Source: an uncultured Sutterella sp.
Lineage (GTDB): Bacteria; Pseudomonadota; Gammaproteobacteria; Burkholderiales; Burkholderiaceae_F
Direction of reading: 5' to 3'
Length of the DNA: 19,893 bases
NCBI GenBank assembly: GCA_905202595.1
Contig: CAJKSP010000045.1
Location: 1-19,893 of the forward strand
This document shows positions 15,224-19,893 of this stretch, in pieces. The position numbers and the translations under genes are program-made. Positions within the stretch are counted from its first letter, which is position 1, and each line of letters starts with the position of its first letter. The notes below the pieces were generated by a model, which saw only the letters and a program-made list of their open reading frames with translations, did no database searches and was not told the origin of the DNA.

Positions 15224-16486
15224 ATGGCCGCCTCCTACCTCAAGCCTCTCTTCCGGTTTGCGATGCCTTTTCTTCAGGCGTCGCTTGTCAAGCAGATTCT
15301 CGTCGGGCTCGTGCTCGGCATTCTCTTTGCCTGGGCCTTCCCGGCGCAGGCCGTTCATGCGGGCTTTCTCGGCACGATCTTCGTGACGGCCCTCAAGGGC
15401 GTCGCGCCCGTCCTCGTCTTCGTGCTCGTCATGAGCTCGATCGCCAACAGCCGCGCGGCCGAGGGCGCGAGCCAGATCAAGCCGATCTTCTGCCTCTACA
15501 TGGTGTCCACCTTCGGCGCGGCCGCTGCGGCCGCGCTCGCGAGCTACATCTTCCCGACGGAGATTTCGCTCGCTGCCGTCTCGAAGGCGGAGGCCGCCGC
15601 GCCCGCCGGCGTGACGGACGTGCTCACAACCCTCATTCTCAATGTGGTCGACAATCCGTTCTCGGCCATGCATGAAGCGAACTACATCGGCATCCTCGCC
15701 TGGTCGGTCGCCATGGGCCTCATTCTGCGCCGCGCCCGCCAGGGCACGCGCGAGATGCTCGAGGATGCGGCCGACGCCGTGCAGCTCATCGTGCGGATTG
15801 TCATCCGCTTCGCGCCCCTCGGCATCTTCGGCCTCGTGAGCCAGACCTTCGCCGCCGAAGGCTTTGCCGCCATGGCGAGCTACGTGCGGCTCCTCGCGGT
15901 GCTCCTCGGCGCCATGGCCTTTGTAGCGCTCGTCTGGAATCCGCTTCTCGTCTGGCTCTGCACGCGCGAGAATCCGTATCCCGCGACGCTCCTCTGCCTC
16001 AAGGAGTCCGGCATCCCGGCCTTCTTCACGCGCTCGTCGGCCGCGAACATCCCGGTGAACCTCGAAATCTGCCGCCGCCTTGGGCTGCCCGCCTCGACCT
16101 ACTCGGTCTCGATTCCCGTAGGCGCCACGGTCAACATGGCGGGCGCGGCCGTCACGATTACGGTCATCACGCTTTCGGCCGCGCATTCGCTCGGCATCGA
16201 CGTGGGCATCGGCATGGCGCTCTTCCTCTGCCTCGTGGCGAGCGTCTGCGCGGCGGGCACCTCCGGCGTGCCCGGCGGCTCCCTCATGCTGATTCCGCTT
16301 GCCTGCGGACTCTTCGGCATTGATCAGGACACCGCCATGCAGGTGGTGGCCGTGGGCTTCATCATCAGCGTGCTGCAGGACTCGTGCGAGACGGGCATCA
16401 ATTCCTCTTCGGACGCGCTCTTCACGATTGCGGCCTGCCGCCGCGCCGAGCGCATTGCCCGCCTTAAGGCGCTGCAAAAGCGCTGA
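15224..16486 (+). CDS. sstT: Serine/threonine:Na+ symporter SstT
   Basis: A 420-residue inner-membrane sodium symporter of the dicarboxylate/amino-acid:cation symporter family. The match to E. coli SstT is strong along the whole length: SLVKQILVGLVLGIL near the start (~19-33), FVTALKGVAPVLVFVLVMSSIANS (~50-73), FFTRSSAANIPVN (~267-280, the serine-rich hairpin loop), YSVSIPVGATVNMAGAAVTITV (~293-314, the Na+/substrate-binding NMAGA motif), and AMQVVAVGFIISVLQDSCETGINSSSD near the end. Eight membrane helices plus two re-entrant loops are expected. The ATG at 15224 is preferred to an in-frame TTG at 15209. Placed after the threonine aldolase gene, it likely supplies that enzyme's substrate. Confidence 0.96.
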   Translation: MAASYLKPLFRFAMPFLQASLVKQILVGLVLGILFAWAFPAQAVHAGFLGTIFVTALKGVAPVLVFVLVMSSIANSRAAEGASQIKPIFCLYMVSTFGAAAAAALASYIFPTEISLAAVSKAEAAAPAGVTDVLTTLILNVVDNPFSAMHEANYIGILAWSVAMGLILRRARQGTREMLEDAADAVQLIVRIVIRFAPLGIFGLVSQTFAAEGFAAMASYVRLLAVLLGAMAFVALVWNPLLVWLCTRENPYPATLLCLKESGIPAFFTRSSAANIPVNLEICRRLGLPASTYSVSIPVGATVNMAGAAVTITVITLSAAHSLGIDVGIGMALFLCLVASVCAAGTSGVPGGSLMLIPLACGLFGIDQDTAMQVVAVGFIISVLQDSCETGINSSSDALFTIAACRRAERIARLKALQKR

Positions 16487-16528
16487 TCCGCCGAATCGTC
16501 TCTTAAGGTTCCCGTGAGGTTGCCGGCC

Positions 16529-16534
16529 TACACT
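16529..16534 (+). promoter_or_regulatory. Candidate -10 box (TACACT)
   Basis: GGCCTACACTCG lies ~100 bp before the periplasmic NlpE-like gene. No clear -35 is seen; weak. Confidence 0.25.
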
Positions 16535-16630
16535 CGCCCCATCCGAGCGCTTATCGGACGGAGCGGGCCTGCCGGCCCCCGGCCGGGCGCATTTTCTCAA
16601 GCACTTCCATTCCAAGAAGGCCCGTCACAC

Positions 16631-17029
16631 ATGTCCATCATTCAGCGCATCATTCCTCTCGCAGCTGTTCTGGCGGCTGCGCCCGCGCTTGCCGCTGGTC
16701 CCGCTGACGTCGAAAGCATCGACGTGCCCAAGAGCGAGCCCATGGCGCAGCTCGAAGGCCATTATCAGGGAACGCTTCTTTCGATCGACGGCAAGACCAA
16801 GACGGAGGCCGAGCTCACGATCGATTCCTACCGCTGCTTCGTGATTTCCGCCAAGTCCGACCACGGCATGGAGACGGGCTTCGTGGAGAAGAAGGGCAGC
16901 AAGCTCTTCTTCGCCCGTCCGGAAGGCAAGGCTTACCGCGTCTTCACGATCGGCAAGGACGGCCTCGAGCAGACGGAGATGAACGGCAAGCCTGCGCCCA
17001 AGGACTGCTGCGTGATGACGAAGCGCTAA
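16631..17029 (+). CDS. Small periplasmic NlpE-like protein
   Basis: A 132-residue exported protein. MSIIQRIIPLAAVLAAAPALAA is a signal peptide with probable cleavage near Ala22. The mature part has the rhythm of the NlpE N-terminal domain: LEGHYQGTL (~41-49), EAELTIDSYRCFVIS, a G-x-x-EKKGSKLFF turn, then YRVFTIGKDGLEQTEMNGK (~102-120), which matches the NlpE 'YRV-x-x-x-x-L-x-Q-x-x-x-x-G' pattern. The CxxC that usually follows YxGTL is replaced by SIDGK, and there is no lipobox. A vicinal Cys pair (C126, C127) and C69 are the only cysteines. NlpE-like domains sense envelope or copper stress; the job of this one is unknown. A weak AAGAAGG lies upstream of the ATG. Confidence 0.7.
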   Translation: MSIIQRIIPLAAVLAAAPALAAGPADVESIDVPKSEPMAQLEGHYQGTLLSIDGKTKTEAELTIDSYRCFVISAKSDHGMETGFVEKKGSKLFFARPEGKAYRVFTIGKDGLEQTEMNGKPAPKDCCVMTKR

Positions 17030-17057
17030 GCTTCGCGCGCTTGCAGAGAGCAAAAAG

Positions 17058-17092
17058 AAGGCCTTCGGCGCCGAGATGCGCTTGAAGGCCTT
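17058..17092. terminator. Bidirectional terminator, NlpE-like gene / asparaginase
   Basis: A 9-bp stem (17058-17066 with 17084-17092) with a 4-bp inner stem (17068-17071 with 17078-17081). The plus strand continues TTTGCTTTT; the minus strand continues TTCTTTTTGC. It can end both convergent transcripts. Confidence 0.8.
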
Positions 17093-17147
17093 TGCTTTTG
17101 GAGGATCTTTGGAGGCGGCCGCTCCGCCAGGGGCGGCCGTCAGATGG

Positions 17148-18161
17148 TCAGTAGAGCCGGAAGGCTTCGGCGGTCTTCTTCTGGTCGCGCCCCCAGTGCG
17201 CAATCGCCACCTGCGCGAGGATGCGCGCTTTCTGAGCGGAAAGCGTGCCTGCCGGAATGAAGCCTGCGTCCTGCCATTCAGAGAGGCCCTCCGTCACGCA
17301 GCCTTCGCTCGTGCGCGACGCGCGGATGACGAGGACGCCTTGGGCGGCGGCTTCAAAGAGCGCCTTCTGCGCTTCTTCATGGATGGAGCCGTTGCCCGTG
17401 CCGAGATGCACGATGGCGTCGGCGCCGGCGGCGAGCGCCGCGCGCACCATGACGCCGTCGTCGTCGGCGTGCGAGGCGACGATGTCGACGCGCGGCAGCT
17501 TCGGCAGCGCTTCAAGCCGGTCGAGCGAGAAGGGCGTGGCGGACGTATGCGCCTTCAGGGGCTTGGCGAGCCAGACGATGTGGCTGCCGGCGATGAGGGC
17601 GGCAGCGCCCGCATTCACGCCGCGGAAGGCCGCGGCGTTCGTCGGATTCACCTTCGACGCGTCGCGGGCGCCGCAGATGATGTCGTTCACCGCAATGAGG
17701 ACGCCCATGCCGGCAGCCTGCGGGTCGCACGCCGTGCGAACGGCATTGAGGAGATTGAGCGGGCCGTCCGCTGAGATGGCCGTGGCCGGACGCATGGCGC
17801 CGGTGAGCACCACGGGCTTTTTGGTCTTGAGGACGAGATTGAGGAAGTAGGCCGTCTCCTCCATCGTGTCGGTGCCGTGCGTCACGACGACGCCCGCCAC
17901 TTCCGGACGGGCGGCAGCCGCTTCGATTTCCCGGGCGAGCTTCATCCAGATGCGGCTCGTCATGGACATGGAGTCGATGTTGGCGACCTGCTTGGCTTCA
18001 AGGCGCGCCGTGTCGGCGAGCGCCGGCACGGAGCTGATGAGCTCTTCAACGCGGAAGTCTTTGATCCGATAGCCCGTGAGCTGCGTCGGGTCGTCGCCCG
18101 AGGAGACGATGGTGCCGCCGGTGGCAAGAAGAACGACGAGAGGAAGTTCGGAAGAATTCAT
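17148..18161 (-). CDS. L-asparaginase (type II-like sequence, no signal peptide)
   Basis: A 337-residue enzyme that hydrolyses L-asparagine to aspartate and ammonia. LLATGGTI (11-18) carries the first catalytic Thr (T17). QLTGY (27-31) supplies the Tyr. VVTHGTDTMEETAYF (92-106) holds the second catalytic Thr-Asp (T97, D98). GAMRPATAISADGPLN is at ~121-136, and GARDASKVNPTN has the Lys near 170. Sequence and length resemble AnsB (periplasmic, high affinity), but the chosen start at 18161 gives a protein that begins like mature AnsB, without a signal peptide. An in-frame extension upstream (to 18257 or beyond) lacks a normal signal or ribosome-binding site, so a cytoplasmic location is likely but not certain. 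No strong Shine-Dalgarno is seen at 18161. Confidence 0.93.
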   Translation of the reverse strand: MNSSELPLVVLLATGGTIVSSGDDPTQLTGYRIKDFRVEELISSVPALADTARLEAKQVANIDSMSMTSRIWMKLAREIEAAAARPEVAGVVVTHGTDTMEETAYFLNLVLKTKKPVVLTGAMRPATAISADGPLNLLNAVRTACDPQAAGMGVLIAVNDIICGARDASKVNPTNAAAFRGVNAGAAALIAGSHIVWLAKPLKAHTSATPFSLDRLEALPKLPRVDIVASHADDDGVMVRAALAAGADAIVHLGTGNGSIHEEAQKALFEAAAQGVLVIRASRTSEGCVTEGLSEWQDAGFIPAGTLSAQKARILAQVAIAHWGRDQKKTAEAFRLY

Positions 18162-18295
18162 GGCAATGGGGCTGCCTTCGGATCGATCGCATTCGCCGCA
18201 TCGAGAGAGCCGAAGCAGAAAAGAAATCAGTAAGCGGCGCAGCGCGGATCGTAGCATGCGCGCTGCCGCCTGATGCGCGGGGCCCGCAGAAGCAC

Positions 18296-18323
18296 AAAGG
18301 GCGCCGATTGCTCGGCGCCCTTT
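18296..18323. terminator. Orphan terminator-like hairpin
   Basis: A perfect 12-bp stem (18296-18307 with 18312-18323) with loop TTGC. It is followed by CTTTGC on the plus strand and CTTTGTGCTTCT on the minus strand. It lies in a divergent region between the asparaginase and the NlpE-like lipoprotein genes, where no gene is expected to end. Confidence 0.55.
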
Positions 18324-18615
18324 GCACGAAGCGTCCGCTGTCGCGCAAGGCAGTGGATGCTTCCTTTTGACCTCGGCTTCCATCCTACAGAAAAGCGCGC
18401 GCCGCTCTTATGCACGCTTTTACTTAGGCCTCTGTCGGGGCGGTTTCTAAATTCTTTCAAAATCAGCATAGTTTGAAGCCGCTTAACGAGCTGTTTGAAA
18501 GAAATCCGCGCCCGCCGCAGCCGCTCTAAGCATCTGCGCCGTCTGCAGCGGAGGCGCTTCCGGAAGGCCTGCAGGCATAATGACAGCATCCGCCTCATTC
18601 ATTCGGGAGCCTTGA
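18324..18615. other. Upstream region with TTTCAAA repeats, no gene seen
   Basis: About 290 bp before the NlpE-like lipoprotein. It holds TTCAAA (18456-18461) and its inverted copy TTTGAA (18472-18477), plus TTTGAAA at 18494-18500. These could be a regulator site or part of an unrecognised small RNA ending at the 18296-18323 hairpin. A basic, Arg-rich minus-strand frame (18227-18598) crosses that hairpin and is judged spurious. Confidence 0.4.
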
Positions 18616-19101
18616 GTGATCCGCCGTCTTCCGCCTTTTTTCGCTGCGCCTGCCTTCTTTTCATCGGTCCGTCTGCGGCGAGCCTCTGCAGCGCTTCTAG
18701 CCGCGGCGCTCCTTGCCGGCTGCGCGTCGCCGCTGCCTGGCGCGGGCGAATCCTCGTCCGCAGCAGATCTCGCGGCTGCCGAGCGCCGCGTCCCGGGCGT
18801 TTACGAAGGCACGCTCCCGTGCAGCGGATGCGCCGGCATCCGCACGGCGCTCTATGTGCGCGCCGTCGGCACCTACACGCGCGTTTCGGCTTATGTCGGA
18901 CGAGACGGGGCCTTTGAAGAGGCCGGCTCCTGGCGCATCGACGAGGCCGATCCGGCGGTCGTCATCTTCGAGCCGATGGACAGGGCGGACGAGGTTTGGA
19001 AGGCGTCGCTCCAGGACGGCGGCCGGCTGCAGCTTCTCGACGGGGACGGAAAGCCCCTTTGCGGCGAAGAGGCGGGCGGCTGCGCGCTCCGCAAGCCTTG
19101 A
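18616..19101 (+). CDS. NlpE-like outer-membrane lipoprotein with CxxC
   Basis: A 161-residue predicted lipoprotein. A long basic N-terminus (RRLPPFF, RLRR) and hydrophobic core lead to lipobox LLAGC (Cys36). The mature part contains GVYEGTLPCSGCAGIRTALYV (~61-81), which matches the NlpE N-terminal signature 'YxGTLPCxxCxGI'. An SAYVGRDGAFEEAGSWRID strand pair (~91-109) and a second Cys pair (C149, C156) near the end follow. NlpE in E. coli signals surface contact, copper and lipoprotein-sorting stress to CpxA. Here only the N-terminal domain is present and there is no second OB-fold domain, so it may instead be a heat-shock- or copper-related relative. The start is GTG at 18616 with GGGAG 6 nt upstream. 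Confidence 0.83.
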   Translation: MIRRLPPFFAAPAFFSSVRLRRASAALLAAALLAGCASPLPGAGESSSAADLAAAERRVPGVYEGTLPCSGCAGIRTALYVRAVGTYTRVSAYVGRDGAFEEAGSWRIDEADPAVVIFEPMDRADEVWKASLQDGGRLQLLDGDGKPLCGEEAGGCALRKP

Positions 19102-19172
19102 TTTGGCATTCTCGTCCGCTTGCATGGGTCAGGCCCGCTTCGGTCTTAAGCGTTCCTGCAGATTCGTCTTCC

Positions 19173-19178
19173 TATAAT
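19173..19178 (+). promoter_or_regulatory. Consensus -10 box (TATAAT)
   Basis: CCTATAATTT gives a perfect sigma-70 -10 box about 110 bp before the next lipoprotein gene. The -35 region is not convincing. Transcription would begin near 19185, almost at an ATG at 19188. Confidence 0.5.
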
Positions 19179-19187
19179 TTTCCCGCC

Positions 19188-19253
19188 ATGTCCGAGCAGA
19201 GGCTGCGGCGAGCTGCTGGAGCTCGCCTCAGGCGGCCGGGCGACTATAAATGA
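19188..19253 (+). CDS. Possible 21-residue leader peptide
   Basis: ATG at 19188 opens a 21-codon frame (begins MSEQRLRRAAGAR, ends RRPGDYK) that stops at TGA 19251-19253, before a small hairpin and the lipoprotein gene. The predicted transcript start falls within about 3 nt of the ATG, so translation would be leaderless. It is Arg-rich and may be chance; no family is known to me. Confidence 0.2.
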   Translation: MSEQRLRRAAGARLRRPGDYK

Positions 19254-19261
19254 CGAGGGGC

Positions 19262-19277
19262 TGCCTCATAAGGCAGA
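19262..19277 (+). promoter_or_regulatory. Small hairpin just before the lipoprotein start
   Basis: CTGCCT (19262-19267) pairs with AGGCAG (19272-19277) around CATA. The only AAGG-like sequence upstream of the ATG at 19290 lies in the right arm, so the hairpin could reduce ribosome access. Confidence 0.4.
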
Positions 19278-19289
19278 AAAGAACGAACA

Positions 19290-19757
19290 ATGACCATCCG
19301 CACGTCTCTTGACTTCCGCAGCGCGCTTGCCGCCGCTGCGGCTTCCATTTCCGCACTGCTTCTCTCGGCCTGCGCGTCGACGGGCGCTTCATCGTCGGCC
19401 ATGCCGCAGGCGCCCAAGCCCCCGGTGACGGAGAACGTGAAGCTCGTGCAGTCGCTCGTGCTCCCGGTTGATACGAGCGTGACGCTCGCGCAGGCCTGGG
19501 CGCAGTACGGCGGCTGCAAGCCCGGCACGCAGGGCTGGGAAGAAGTGGAGCCCGGCCGCGTGCAGCTGAGCTGCAGCTTGGACGACGGCACGATCGTGCA
19601 GTTCGACTTCTCGGTCCATGCGCTGACGAAGCGCACGCGCCTCGAGCAGTTCACCTATACGGCCATGAACGACGCTGAATTTGCGGGCATCAGCCTGCGC
19701 GGCCCCGACGCCGAAGAAGCGCTCGCGCATATGTACCGCAACGAGCCGCTCTTCTGA
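19290..19757 (+). CDS. Lipoprotein of unknown function
   Basis: A 155-residue predicted lipoprotein. A hydrophobic segment (SALAAAAASISALLLSAC) ends in lipobox LLSAC (Cys28), followed by a Ser/Ala/Pro-rich spacer (~29-47). The compact mature domain has ENVKLVQSLVLPVDTSVTLAQAW, YGGCKPGTQGWEEVEPGRVQLSC and DDGTIVQFDFSVH; C76 and C95 could form a disulfide. LTKRTRLEQFTYTAMND and GPDAEEALAHMYRNEPLF close it. I do not recognise the family. A weak ribosome-binding site (AAAAGAA) precedes the ATG. A strong terminator follows, so it is probably a single-gene unit. Confidence 0.8.
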   Translation: MTIRTSLDFRSALAAAAASISALLLSACASTGASSSAMPQAPKPPVTENVKLVQSLVLPVDTSVTLAQAWAQYGGCKPGTQGWEEVEPGRVQLSCSLDDGTIVQFDFSVHALTKRTRLEQFTYTAMNDAEFAGISLRGPDAEEALAHMYRNEPLF

Positions 19758-19797
19758 GCGGCCGGGCAATCCGGCGCTGACGTCTGAATCCGTAGAA

Positions 19798-19838
19798 AAA
19801 GCGGCAGTCCGGCTTGGCGCCGGGCTGCCGCTTTCTTT
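19798..19838 (+). terminator. Rho-independent terminator
   Basis: A 10-bp outer stem (19798-19807 with 19825-19834) and a 5-bp inner stem (19809-19813 with 19819-19823), followed by TTTCTTTT. It lies 41 bp past the last lipoprotein gene. Nothing recognisable lies between it and the window end. Confidence 0.87.
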
Positions 19839-19893
19839 TGCTTCGGTCTCGTCGGGAGCGGCGGCTCTTGGGGCTATCGGCCGCGAAGCGCCT

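Noticed and set aside
15137..16615. 492-codon minus-strand frame opposite sstT
   Set aside because: sstT matches its family over its entire length. The opposite frame is low-complexity Arg/His/Glu sequence produced by GC-rich codons.
18227..18598. 123-codon Arg-rich minus-strand frame
   Set aside because: It crosses the 18296-18323 hairpin, overlaps the asparaginase upstream region, and shows no domain; the composition looks like noncoding DNA.
1..19893. CRISPR arrays, tRNA, rRNA or prophage modules
   Set aside because: No regularly spaced repeats, cloverleaf sequences, rRNA segments or phage structural genes were seen on reading both strands.

Overview
The window looks like a chromosomal segment from a high-GC betaproteobacterium of the Sutterella/Parasutterella type. 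This is an inference from GC-rich codon usage, an autotransporter adhesin-like protein, a family II (DHH) pyrophosphatase, an SstT symporter, an AlkD-type protein with an alanine/lysine-rich tail, and many short lipoproteins. No rRNA, tRNA or CRISPR array was recognised.

Left part (1-6.5 kb), accessory in character. The window opens with what looks like the right end of an IS200/IS605-type transposon: a perfect 8-bp stem followed by GGATGTCAA. It sits directly inside the frame of a large autotransporter gene, of which only the 3' part (passenger end plus beta-barrel) is in the window. After a strong terminator come a GNAT acetyltransferase and, convergent with it, a hipBA-like pair: an intact XRE regulator and a HipA-fold protein whose kinase motifs are largely lost. 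Upstream of the pair lies about 1.7 kb without a convincing gene; its first 600 bp are AT-rich and full of short repeats.

Middle part (6.5-13.2 kb), housekeeping and accessory metabolism. It holds a nitronate monooxygenase/FabK-like flavoenzyme, a DMT (EamA) exporter, a nucleoside-recognition (Gate) membrane protein, an AlkD-family DNA alkylation-repair protein with a histone-H1-like tail, a tiny glycine-rich lipoprotein whose stop codon overlaps that of alkD, the mechanosensitive channel MscL with a long Ala/Pro linker, and Mn-dependent pyrophosphatase PpaC. Most of these are single-gene units arranged as convergent or divergent pairs, with strong hairpin terminators between several of them.

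Right part (13.2-19.9 kb), amino-acid handling and envelope. A PNPOx-like flavin protein precedes a low-specificity L-threonine aldolase and an SstT serine/threonine:Na+ symporter. These last two make a natural uptake-and-cleavage pair. An L-asparaginase (convergent) is flanked by two small exported proteins with an NlpE-like fold, one a lipoprotein with the CxxC motif and one a soluble periplasmic protein without it. A further short lipoprotein of unknown function and its terminator close the window.

The observations most worth following are the transposon end with its possible omegaRNA guide inside the autotransporter gene, the HipA-like pseudokinase with its repeat-rich upstream region, the AlkD H1-like tail, and the NlpE-like pair around the asparaginase.
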